From: an uncultured Clostridia bacterium
Lineage (GTDB): Bacteria > Bacillota > Clostridia > TANB77 > CAG-508
DNA length: 50,876 nucleotides
Assembly (NCBI GenBank): GCA_947626555.1
Contig: CANQSP010000005.1
Span: 1 to 50,876 of the forward strand
Direction: 5' to 3'
Every line of letters begins with the position of its first letter. The stretch's first letter is position 1. The notes beneath the pieces were generated by a model, which was given only the letters and a program-made list of their open reading frames with translations, was not told where the DNA came from and did not search any database. Below are positions 1-8,202 of this stretch, piece by piece. The position numbers and the translations under genes are program-made.

Positions 1-240
1 ATACTTCTCATTCCAATAGAAAAGATAGTCCATAAAATTCTTATCAAGCTGATCTAATTGTTTTTGAACATATTTCTGATTTTGTTTTGGTACATTCTTT
101 AGTATTTTCTCTGCAATTTCTTCAAAACAGATGCAGTATTTTTTATCTTGAGGAGACATTTCGCAGAAAGCAGTTTCCTCTCTAAATTCTAACCATTCTT
201 TTAATATATCATTTTCATTTACTTCTCTAAAGTTAACCAT
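1..240 (-). CDS. hypothetical mobile-element protein, 3' end beyond window
   Basis: Open frame reading leftward off the window: 80 residues are visible, starting MVNFREVNEND and running through to base 1 without a stop. Its ATG at 238-240 is preceded by GGAGGAATTAGAT, and that ribosome binding site overlaps the stop region of the upstream tnpV-like gene, so the two are very probably translated as one unit. The visible part is hydrophilic, with three cysteines (FCEM, YCICF) and no signal peptide or membrane segment. I do not recognise a named family. The tight coupling to TnpV suggests that it is an accessory gene of the same transposon or conjugative element. Confidence 0.75.
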   Translation of the reverse strand, partial: MVNFREVNENDILKEWLEFREETAFCEMSPQDKKYCICFEEIAEKILKNVPKQNQKYVQKQLDQLDKNFMDYLFYWNEKY

Positions 241-252
241 ATCTAATTCCTC

Positions 253-606
253 CTACACATATATAATTTCATTAAAAACAATTTCTTCAGCAGCATTTTT
301 GAAGTTATTCATTAATCCAACCCATTTTAGCTGATCTGTTCTTTTTAGTTCTTCATTAACATTGTTTTCTTTAGCCATTTCTCTGATTGGTATATTTATT
401 ATGTGATTGCATCTTTCATCAACGCTTTTTAAGTAACTAGATAGAGCTCCATTCATCATCAATTCAGTATACAATCCTCTTTTATTTCCTTTAATATATC
501 TTAATCTAGCTCTACCATATTTGCCTAAAACAACCTTTTCTTGACTTTCGATTGCTAAATCAGGAATCAAATAATCTCCTTCTTTGTGATAAGTTATTTT
601 TTTCAT
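253..606 (-). CDS. tnpV: TnpV family transposon-encoded protein
   Basis: 117 residues starting MKKITYHKEGDYLIPDL. It resembles the TnpV family of small proteins carried by clostridial transposons and integrative elements: an N-terminal KITY..GDY.IPDL block, a central GKYGRARLRY block, and a C-terminal WVG.MN..KN.AEEI..NE.IY block are all present at about the family's usual length. The start is the ATG at 606, 8 bases after GGAGG; an in-frame TTG upstream overlaps the ribosome binding site and is unlikely to be used. The biochemical role of TnpV is not established. Here it marks the end of a mobile element that continues to the left of the window. Confidence 0.85.
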   Translation of the reverse strand: MKKITYHKEGDYLIPDLAIESQEKVVLGKYGRARLRYIKGNKRGLYTELMMNGALSSYLKSVDERCNHIINIPIREMAKENNVNEELKRTDQLKWVGLMNNFKNAAEEIVFNEIIYV

Positions 607-621
607 AATCAAAACCTCCAA

Positions 622-1276
622 AATAAATTTTTAGGTTTCCCATTTTTAATTTTTATTGCGAACATGTGTGTAAATTTTTTGGGGAAATAATGGGGAAAAA
701 ATTTTCAAAAAAGTACAAAAAATTACACAAATGTTTGCTATGCTAAAAACCCCGAAAGTGTTAAAATACCAGCTAAAACTCTTGATATCACTAAAGTACA
801 GAAAACAGGCAGGACGCTCTCATAACCCGAAGGTCATAATTCGAAGTTTACATTATGATTAAAGCTAAAGGGGCTATAAAAATCAAAACTAATTATCATG
901 ACTAAAAAACAAGAAATAACACATATAAAATGAAAATAAAAGAATAAAATAAATATTGCACACAAAATAGAAAATAAAACATTGAAAAAAAGCACAAAAA
1001 ATGATACTGTTTAAGTGACGAAAATAAGCATATTGAAGTAATTCTCTAAAAAGTTAATAATAAAACATAAAGAGCGCAAAACAAATAAATCTTTAAAGCA
1101 ATAAAAAATATATGATAGAAATATAAAAGCAAAAAAGTTTAATAGAAAAAAAGTAAAAAAATAGAAAATAGTATAAGTAGAAAATAGTATAAATAAAAAG
1201 TGTAAAAATTGATAAATACGAATTAATAAAAGAAAAATAATAATTTATAAAGAAAATAGCAAGGTGGTAAATAAAA
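622..1276. other. 655-bp intergenic region, possible mobile-element edge
   Basis: No convincing gene. The sequence is highly AT-rich. The only GC-richer island is around 811-846, where a stretch resembling the anticodon arm and T-arm start of an initiator or elongator tRNA-Met (CTCATAACCCGAAGGTCATA, then TTCGAAG) is visible without the rest of a cloverleaf. Because it lies just outside the TnpV element, it could be a degenerate attachment site. The remainder up to the ribosome binding site of the gene at 1277 shows nothing I can name. Confidence 0.4.
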
Positions 1277-2197
1277 ATGAAAAAAGAAAAGTTAGTTATG
1301 ACTAAAAAAGTAAAAGAACACATAGAAGGTTATTATAATACGCTAAATGCACATTTATATTACAATGATAGATTAGAAGAAGATGTAATTAATTATATAA
1401 AATCAATAACAAATAATTTAACAGAAATAAAACAAATCCTTTCAACAATAGGAAACTATAATAATATGATTAGTCTTATAAAATATTTAACAAATGGAGA
1501 AGAAAAAGACACAAAAGATATTATAAGACAAGCATATGTAATTTCAAATGAGCCAATACCTTTTAATAGAGAAATAAAACCTCAAAAATGCAATCTTACA
1601 AAGGAACAAATAGCAGAATTAGAAGATTTAAATATTCCATTTTCAATAAAAGAAATAAAGAAAAATAAAAATTATGAATCACAAACAGAAATGATATTAA
1701 TAAATTTCATATATTTAGATAAAATAGCAAAGAAAACAAAAAAAGCACAGGTAAAGAAAATGTTGAAAATATATGAAGATGAATACTTTCCAACTGTTCC
1801 TAAGAAAGAAGTAAAAGAAATACATATATATTATCCTGACTATGATGAAGAAGTTATATTTTTAGATGAAGAAGGATTGCATCAAGTAACTGGAAAAAAA
1901 GCAAAAGTAGAATTTTTAGATGGAAATAAGATAATAGGATATCTTGGTAGTGATTTTAAAGATAAGGACGGAGATGAATGTTTAAGTCTATTTGAAGCAT
2001 ATGATGAAAAAAGAGGATTTTATGATTATCATACATATAAATTAAAAGATACACTAAGAATGGATGTTTTATATTACCCAAGGCACGAAATTAATTTTGA
2101 ATTTAACATAAAAGTAAGACATATAAAAAAATATATAAAAGGAGTTAGTGAGGGAAAAGATAAAATATATAAAATTAATACAGAACAAAATGCTTAG
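1277..2197 (+). CDS. hypothetical protein, 306 residues
   Basis: Starts at an ATG 9 bases after AAGGTGG. The protein is soluble-looking: no signal peptide or membrane segment, strongly charged (Lys, Glu). An N-terminal helical region (about 1-80) is followed by a middle segment (about 100-175), then a C-terminal part (about 180-290) rich in aromatic and acidic residues (IYYPDYDEEVIFLDEEGLH, GYLGSDFKDKDGDE). That part looks like a small beta-rich domain. I recognise no family. It stands alone between the mobile-element edge and the SNF2 gene, and its stop codon lies inside its own terminator hairpin. Codon use matches the neighbouring chromosomal genes. Confidence 0.75.
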   Translation: MKKEKLVMTKKVKEHIEGYYNTLNAHLYYNDRLEEDVINYIKSITNNLTEIKQILSTIGNYNNMISLIKYLTNGEEKDTKDIIRQAYVISNEPIPFNREIKPQKCNLTKEQIAELEDLNIPFSIKEIKKNKNYESQTEMILINFIYLDKIAKKTKKAQVKKMLKIYEDEYFPTVPKKEVKEIHIYYPDYDEEVIFLDEEGLHQVTGKKAKVEFLDGNKIIGYLGSDFKDKDGDECLSLFEAYDEKRGFYDYHTYKLKDTLRMDVLYYPRHEINFEFNIKVRHIKKYIKGVSEGKDKIYKINTEQNA

Positions 2198-2223
2198 ATC
2201 TAATTTTTTAGACTAAGCATTTT
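2187..2223 (+). terminator. Rho-independent terminator overlapping the stop codon
   Basis: Perfect 11-bp stem: AAAATGCTTAG (2187-2197) pairs with CTAAGCATTTT (2213-2223) around a T-rich loop. The left arm contains the last codons and the TAG stop of the gene at 1277. A second, shorter hairpin (CAAATGC 2249-2255 with GCATTTG 2263-2269) follows. Confidence 0.7.
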
Positions 2224-2541
2224 CCATATATAAAAAATTATTTTTTTCCAAATGCTCAATAGGCATTTGAAAACTATCAAATTGGTATAAAAATTTATCA
2301 TCCTCTTTCAAATAAGTATGTCTAAGAATAAATAGGACTAAAAATAAAAAGCCTAAAATTAAGAAAAACCAAAATAAGAAAGCCTAAGATTAAGAAAAAT
2401 TAGAAATAAGTAATCTTAAAAATAAAATAAAACCCAAAAATAAGAAAGTCTAAAACATTCACATGTCCAAAAATAATAATCGTTAATTAAAAATCCTCTC
2501 CCACCCTTGTAATTTCAATTAAAATATTATATAATAATTAA

Positions 2542-2700
2542 CTAAAATAAGGCCAAAAGAAAAAAATAAAAATATTTAAGAGAAGCTAAAATAAGGCCAA
2601 AAGAAAAAAATAAAAATATTTAAAAGAAGCTAAAATAAGACCAAAAGAAAAACATAAAAATATTAAAAAAAGCCACAATAAGCCAAAAGCAATAAAAAAA
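2542..2700. repeat. 44-bp tandem repeat, about 3.5 copies, upstream of the SNF2 gene
   Basis: Units beginning CTAAAATAAGGCCAAAAGA start at 2542, 2586 and 2630, with a decayed fourth at about 2674; the period is exactly 44 bp. Decayed units of a different period (about 31 bp, AGCCTAAAATTAAG) precede it at 2350 and 2381. The whole 624-bp gap from 2198 to 2821 holds only these repeats and a weak AAGGA ribosome binding site; no gene is visible. Confidence 0.75.
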
Positions 2701-2821
2701 TCGGCGATATAAGAATAAAAAACATATAATATAAAAGAAAAAATAAATATAAAAAATCAAAAGGTTTATAGGCAAAACCGTAATCAAAAACCTAAATAAA
2801 AAAAGCAAGGAATGAAAAACA

Positions 2822-5800
2822 ATGATAGTGAATCAAAAACTTTTAGAAGATTTATATAACAATGCAGGACAAGCAAGAAAACAAAGAGCTTTAGAATATG
2901 TAGCACAAAAAAAAGTAGATATAACAAAAGTAATATACGATGATTCACGAAACTTTGAAGTCCGTTCAAAAGTAAAAGGAAACAATGGAGACTATGACGT
3001 ATTCATAAAAGTAGAAAATGACGAAATCCAAAATTTAACATGTGAATGTTTAGACTATGAACAGCATTATGGCGCATGCAAGCACATAATAGCAACAATG
3101 ATGGAATTCTCGGAAAACAATCAATACATAAGAATATTTGCAGGTCAAAATAAAATACAAGAAAACGACCTAAGTATATATAAAAATTATGATAAGCGAG
3201 AAGAAAAATACAGAACATTTAAACAAGTAATAAATGCATTTTATAACAAAAATGATAAAGCAATAGAAGAAAAAAGGCCAACAATATTGCCACACTCAAT
3301 CAAAATAGAGCCAAGAATAATATATAGTACATTTAATAAAAACTTAAAAATAGAATTCAAAATAGGTAACAACCAACTATATAAAATAAAAAAATTACCG
3401 GAATTCTATACCAGAATGTTAAATAAAGAAAATTATAAATATGGTACAAAATTACAATTTATCCATGAAGAAGAAGCATTTGCTGAAGAAAGTATACCTT
3501 TACTAAATTATATATTAAAATATGCAGAAATAATAAAATATGCAAACGAAACAAGTAGCAACTATGGATATTATGGAACAAACATTAATGATAGCTATAT
3601 AACCATATCAAATAGCGGAATGGATGAACTATTTGAAATATTAAAAAATCAAGAAATATTAATGCAAAAAGAATATTCAGAAAATAAAGTATTATTTTTA
3701 GATACAATGCCAAACATCGAATTCAAAATAAAAGAAGAAGGAAACAACGAGTACAAAATAGTTACAAACATAGATGTATATGATTATGAAATAATAGAAG
3801 GAAGAAAATACGTATATTTTCTAATGAATAACATTTTGTATAAATGCGATAAAAACTTTGAAGAAACAACATTAAAACTCTTACAAATATTTAGAGATAA
3901 CTTCACATCAGAAATACTATTAAAAAAATCAGACTTACCACAATTATTTTCACTAGTATTTCCAAAAATAAAGGAAAATATAAAAATAGATGAATTAGAA
4001 CAAGAAGAAATAGAAAAATACATTCCAAAAGAATTATTTGTTAAGCTATATTTAGATTATAATCAAAATAATCATATAATAGCAAATATTAAATTTGTAT
4101 ATGGAGATGAAGAATTTAATCCATTATTAGAACAAGAGGTAAAAATTGCCAGAAATATAGTACAAGAAGATGAAGTATTAGAAATGTTCAGAAAAAGTGG
4201 ATTTATGTTAGATATTTCAAATGCAAGATTAATATTAGCAGATGAAGATGCAATATATAACTTTCTATCAGTAGAAATAGAAACATATATGCAAAAATTT
4301 GAAGTATTAGCCACACAAACGTTTAAAGAAAAAGAAATAAAACAACCTAAAATAGGAACATTAGGAGTCAGAATAGAAAACAATTTATTACAAATAGACT
4401 TATCAAATTTAGATTTTGATCCAGATGAATTAGAAGACATTATGGAAAAATATAGGTTAAAGAAAAAATATCATAGGTTAAAAAATGGAAGTTTTCTATC
4501 ACTAGAAGAAAATGAAACAATAGATTTCATTGATGGATTAACAAAAGGAATAGATATAGACTATAAAGAAATAGAAAAAGGAAGCATGAAGCTACCAATA
4601 TTCAGAAGCATGTACTTAGAAAGATTACTTCAAAAATTAAAAACGACTAATATTGCCAGAAATGCAGAATATAAGAACTTGGTAGATAATATAGAACATA
4701 CAGAAAAAGAAATTATGCTACCACAGGGCTTAAATGCAGAATTAAGAGAATATCAAAAAATAGGATATAAATGGCTTAAAATATTAGACGAATATAAAAT
4801 GGGTGGAATTCTAGCAGACGATATGGGATTAGGAAAAACCATACAGGTTATAGCAGTAATATTGTCTTATATAGAAAAAGTTGAAAATGAAAAAAAGTCT
4901 TTAAAAAATACAGAAGAAAATAATATAAAAACAATAGAAAATATACAGAGCGCAGAAAACTTAAAAATAGTCCAAAACTCAGAAAATATAGAAAATATTA
5001 AAATAATAAGAAATATAGAAAATGCAGGAAACGTCGAAATAATAAAAGATACAGAAAATACTGAAAACGAAGATAAATTAAGAATAGCAGAACAACCAAA
5101 GCCAAGTATAGTAGTATGTCCAAGTTCATTATCACTAAACTGGAAAAACGAAATAGAAAAATTTGCACCAAAATTAAAAACAGCAGTAATAGCAGGAACA
5201 CTAGAAGAAAGAAACAAAAAAATAACACAAGCATCTAACTATAATATAATAATAACATCATATGATTTATTAAAAAGAGATATAGAAATGTACGAAAAAA
5301 TACAATTTAGATATATCATAGCAGATGAAGCTCAATATATAAAAAACAACAACACTCAAAATTCAAAAGCAATAAAAAAATTAGTAGGAGAAACAAAATT
5401 TGCATTAACAGGAACACCTATAGAAAACTCTTTATCAGAACTATGGTCAATTTTTGATTTTACCATGTCAGGTTACTTATTTGGGTACAAAAAATTTAAA
5501 GAAATGTACGAAACTCCAATAGTAAAAGAAGATGATGAAAATGCAATGAAAAAACTAAAAATGCTAATAGAACCATTTATACTAAGAAGAGTAAAGAAAG
5601 AAGTTCTAACTGAATTACCAGACAAAACTATAACAATACTAAACAATGAAATGCAGGACGAACAGCAAAAAATATATTTATCATATTTACAAAATGCTAA
5701 AAGAGAAGTAAAAGAAGAAATTAATACAAGAGGATTTGAAAAAAGTCAAATAAAAATATTAGCATTACTTATGAGATTAAGGCAAATATGCTGTCATCCA

Positions 5801-6343
5801 GCATTATTTATAGAAAATTATAAAGGAGAAAGTAGTAAATTAAATCAATGTATACAAGTATTGCAAGATGCAATAGACTCTGGACACAAAATACTATTAT
5901 TTTCAGGATACACAACAATGTTTGAAATAATAGAAAAAGAATTAAAAAAGCAAAATATAAAATACTTAAAATTAACAGGACAAACAAAAGTAGGAGAAAG
6001 AATAGGATTAGTAGAAGAATTTAACAACAACGAAGAAATAAAAGTATTTTTAATCTCTTTAAAAGCAGGAGGAACAGGATTAAATCTAATAGGCGCAGAT
6101 GTAGTAATACATTATGATCCATGGTGGAATTTATCAGCAGAAAATCAAGCCACAGATAGAACATATAGAATTGGTCAAAAAAGAAATGTGCAAGTATATA
6201 AATTAATAACTAAAAATTCAATAGAAGAAAAAATATATGAATTGCAACAGAAAAAGGAAAAACTCATAGATAATATGTTATCAACTAACGAAACATTTAT
6301 AAATAAACTTTCAAAAGAAGATATTATGGAATTATTTAGTTAA
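2822..6343 (+). CDS. SWIM zinc-finger SNF2-family DNA helicase/translocase
   Basis: 1,173 residues. An N-terminal SWIM zinc finger (C74-x-C76...C86-x-H88) is followed by a long SNF2-associated region (about 150-620), then a complete SNF2 ATPase core. That core has a Walker A block GGILADDMGLGKT (about 660-673), a DEAQ box (835-838), an ALTGTPIENS motif III, and the C-terminal helicase motifs GGTGLNLIGAD and QATDRTYRIGQ. This is the usual architecture of bacterial SWIM-SNF2 proteins, which are ATP-driven double-stranded DNA translocases; the exact cellular role is not known for most. The unusual part is a low-complexity insertion at about 684-760, between motif I and motif Ia, made of ENI/NTEN-type repeats. 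The start ATG lies 10 bases after AAGGA. The TAA stop is the first triplet of the palindromic repeat that follows. Confidence 0.93.
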   Translation: MIVNQKLLEDLYNNAGQARKQRALEYVAQKKVDITKVIYDDSRNFEVRSKVKGNNGDYDVFIKVENDEIQNLTCECLDYEQHYGACKHIIATMMEFSENNQYIRIFAGQNKIQENDLSIYKNYDKREEKYRTFKQVINAFYNKNDKAIEEKRPTILPHSIKIEPRIIYSTFNKNLKIEFKIGNNQLYKIKKLPEFYTRMLNKENYKYGTKLQFIHEEEAFAEESIPLLNYILKYAEIIKYANETSSNYGYYGTNINDSYITISNSGMDELFEILKNQEILMQKEYSENKVLFLDTMPNIEFKIKEEGNNEYKIVTNIDVYDYEIIEGRKYVYFLMNNILYKCDKNFEETTLKLLQIFRDNFTSEILLKKSDLPQLFSLVFPKIKENIKIDELEQEEIEKYIPKELFVKLYLDYNQNNHIIANIKFVYGDEEFNPLLEQEVKIARNIVQEDEVLEMFRKSGFMLDISNARLILADEDAIYNFLSVEIETYMQKFEVLATQTFKEKEIKQPKIGTLGVRIENNLLQIDLSNLDFDPDELEDIMEKYRLKKKYHRLKNGSFLSLEENETIDFIDGLTKGIDIDYKEIEKGSMKLPIFRSMYLERLLQKLKTTNIARNAEYKNLVDNIEHTEKEIMLPQGLNAELREYQKIGYKWLKILDEYKMGGILADDMGLGKTIQVIAVILSYIEKVENEKKSLKNTEENNIKTIENIQSAENLKIVQNSENIENIKIIRNIENAGNVEIIKDTENTENEDKLRIAEQPKPSIVVCPSSLSLNWKNEIEKFAPKLKTAVIAGTLEERNKKITQASNYNIIITSYDLLKRDIEMYEKIQFRYIIADEAQYIKNNNTQNSKAIKKLVGETKFALTGTPIENSLSELWSIFDFTMSGYLFGYKKFKEMYETPIVKEDDENAMKKLKMLIEPFILRRVKKEVLTELPDKTITILNNEMQDEQQKIYLSYLQNAKREVKEEINTRGFEKSQIKILALLMRLRQICCHPALFIENYKGESSKLNQCIQVLQDAIDSGHKILLFSGYTTMFEIIEKELKKQNIKYLKLTGQTKVGERIGLVEEFNNNEEIKVFLISLKAGGTGLNLIGADVVIHYDPWWNLSAENQATDRTYRIGQKRNVQVYKLITKNSIEEKIYELQQKKEKLIDNMLSTNETFINKLSKEDIMELFS

Positions 6344-6594
6344 ACTATTAGGGACGGGGTTAAATAGTTTAACACAATTGCAAGCATATTTATTAAGCTA
6401 AACTAATAGGGACGGGGATAAATAGTTTAGCTATTAGGATTATATAGGTAATCCTAAATAGTCAAAAATTATGAACATATTAGTAGGTTACTAAAGTAAT
6501 CAACAGCTAAACTATTTATCCCCGTCCCTATTAGTTTAGCTTTTATTTTATTGCTAAAGTGTTAAACTATTTAACCCCGTCCCTAATAGTTTAA
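6340..6594. repeat. nested palindromic GGGACGG element, locus 1
   Basis: Two pairs of inverted arms are nested. The outer arms at 6340-6373 and 6561-6594 are perfect reverse complements (34 bp). The inner arms at 6396-6432 and 6505-6541 are perfect reverse complements (37 bp). Each arm has the form TAAACTA...GGGACGGGG...TAGTTTA. Outer and inner arms differ from each other (ATTAGGG...GGTTAAA against AATAGGG...GGATAAA), yet each difference is mirrored in its own partner. The centre contains a small hairpin (AGGATTA with TAATCCT, about 6436-6455). The outer left arm supplies the stop codon of the SNF2 gene (6341-6343). The element probably acts as a strong RNA structure or terminator. Confidence 0.9.
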
Positions 6595-6609
6595 AAGAAA
6601 GGAAAAAAC

Positions 6610-8001
6610 ATGAAAGACTATATTACAATAATAGGCGGAGGATTAGCAGGAGCGGAAGCAGCATACCAAATAGGCAAAAGAGGAATAAAAGTAAAACTTT
6701 ATGAAATGAAACCAACAAAATATTCTCCAGCTCATTCAAGTGAAAACTTAGCAGAAATTGTATGCAGTAATTCATTTAAATCAAACTTGCATACAAACGC
6801 ATGTGGGCTTTTAAAAGAAGAATTGCGTTTATTAAATAGTTTATTAATAAAAATAGCAGATGAAGTCCAAGTCCCAGCAGGGCAAGCATTAGCAGTAGAT
6901 AGGGAAAGTTTCGCAAAAAGAGTAACTGAAGAGTTGGAAAAAATAGAAAACATAGAAATTATAAGAAAAGAAGTAACAAATTTAGAAGAATTAATACAAG
7001 ATGGAATTGTTATTATAGCAACTGGACCGCTTACCTCAGACGAATTATCAAAGCAAATTCAAAAATTAACAGGGCAAGACAAACTAGCATTTTATGATGC
7101 AGCAGCTCCAATAGTTCAAAAGGAAAGTGTAAACATGAATATCGCCTTTTGGGGAGATAGATATGAGCAAGAAAGAAAAAAAGAAGAAAATATAGAAGAT
7201 TGGCAAGAAAGAATAAAAATAAATAATAAAAATATAGAAGATACAGGAAAAGAAGCAAGTTATATAAATCTACCTATGAATAAAGAAGAATATGAAAAAT
7301 TTTGTAATGAATTAGTAAATGCTGAAGTTGTAGAATTACATAAATTTGAAAAAAGAGAAATATTTGAAGGTTGTATGCCAATAGAAATAATGGCAAAAAG
7401 AGGAATAGATACTTTAAGATTTGGACCGCTTAAGCCAGTTGGTTTTACAGACCCTAGAACAGGCAGGAGACCTTATGCAATAGTGCAGTTAAGACAAGAT
7501 AACAGCGCTGGAAATTTATTTAATATGGTAGGATTTCAAACCAATTTGAAATTTGGAGAACAAAAAAGAGTATTTAATATGATACCAGGATTAGAAGAAG
7601 CCACATTTGTAAAATATGGAGTAATGCATAGAAATACATTCATTAATTCACCAAAGCTATTAGACCGAACATATAATTTAAAATTAAATAAAAATATATA
7701 TTTTGCAGGACAAATTTCAGGAGTAGAAGGTTATGTAGAATCAATTAGCTCAGGAATGGTATGTGCACTAAATGCAATAAACAAAATAAAAGGTAAAAAT
7801 CCCATAATATTTCCAGAAAAAACAATGATAGGGGCCCTAGCTAACTACATAAGTACTCCTAAAGAAAATTTTCAACCTATGAATGCCAATTTTGGAATAT
7901 TACCAAATTTAGAAGAAAAAATCAAAGATAAAAAAGTAAAATATGGAAAACTGGCAGATATGTCTATAAACGTTTTAAAAGCAATAAGTATAAAACTATG
8001 A
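6610..8001 (+). CDS. trmFO: tRNA (uracil-54-C5)-methyltransferase, folate/FAD-dependent
   Basis: 463 residues. TrmFO methylates U54 in the T-loop of tRNA to ribothymidine, using methylenetetrahydrofolate and reduced FAD. Visible signatures: N-terminal FAD-binding IIGGGLAGAEAA (7-18), SENLAEIVCSNSFKS with the conserved Cys52, the second conserved cysteine C255 in EGCMPIE, MAKRG and LRFGPLKPVG, then VGFQTNLKFGEQKRVF and GQISGVEGYVESISSG towards the C terminus. It is slightly longer than usual because of a charged insertion (about residues 185-212, within the segment following AFWGDRYEQ). The start ATG has AGAAAGGA upstream. It is flanked on the left by the palindromic repeat, and a promoter for the next gene follows, so it is probably monocistronic. 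Confidence 0.96.
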   Translation: MKDYITIIGGGLAGAEAAYQIGKRGIKVKLYEMKPTKYSPAHSSENLAEIVCSNSFKSNLHTNACGLLKEELRLLNSLLIKIADEVQVPAGQALAVDRESFAKRVTEELEKIENIEIIRKEVTNLEELIQDGIVIIATGPLTSDELSKQIQKLTGQDKLAFYDAAAPIVQKESVNMNIAFWGDRYEQERKKEENIEDWQERIKINNKNIEDTGKEASYINLPMNKEEYEKFCNELVNAEVVELHKFEKREIFEGCMPIEIMAKRGIDTLRFGPLKPVGFTDPRTGRRPYAIVQLRQDNSAGNLFNMVGFQTNLKFGEQKRVFNMIPGLEEATFVKYGVMHRNTFINSPKLLDRTYNLKLNKNIYFAGQISGVEGYVESISSGMVCALNAINKIKGKNPIIFPEKTMIGALANYISTPKENFQPMNANFGILPNLEEKIKDKKVKYGKLADMSINVLKAISIKL

Positions 8002-8132
8002 CATATTTTACAAATATACTTCAAGAATATTAAAATTGTATTACTTTTTTATTAAAATGTTGAAAATTGAACACTTTTAATGTTAAAATTTGGTTAAAAA
8101 TGTAAATAATTTTACAAATTTTACATAAAGTG

Positions 8133-8161
8133 TTGCAAAAAAAACAGAGTTGTGCTAGAAT
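8133..8161 (+). promoter_or_regulatory. SigA-like promoter of the repeat-protein gene
   Basis: TTGCAA (8133-8138), 17-bp spacer, TAGAAT (8156-8161), with a TGC extended -10 immediately before. It lies 42 bp upstream of the ATG at 8203. Confidence 0.7.
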
Positions 8162-8202
8162 AATAAATAGGTAGGTTGTGCCTATGGAAGGAGAAAATAT
8201 AT

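Noticed and set aside
811-846. A functional tRNA gene
   Set aside because: No acceptor stem, D-arm or complete T-stem could be built around the tRNA-like stretch.
1093-1323. Minus-strand Phe/Tyr/Leu-rich reading frames in AT-rich DNA, also at 2620-2808, 8909-9265 and elsewhere
   Set aside because: They arise from poly-A-rich plus-strand sequence, overlap real genes or spacers, and lack ribosome binding sites.
6340-6594. CRISPR array from the repeated GGGACGG units
   Set aside because: Repeats are inverted and nested pairs with unequal, non-spacer-like intervals, and no cas genes are present.
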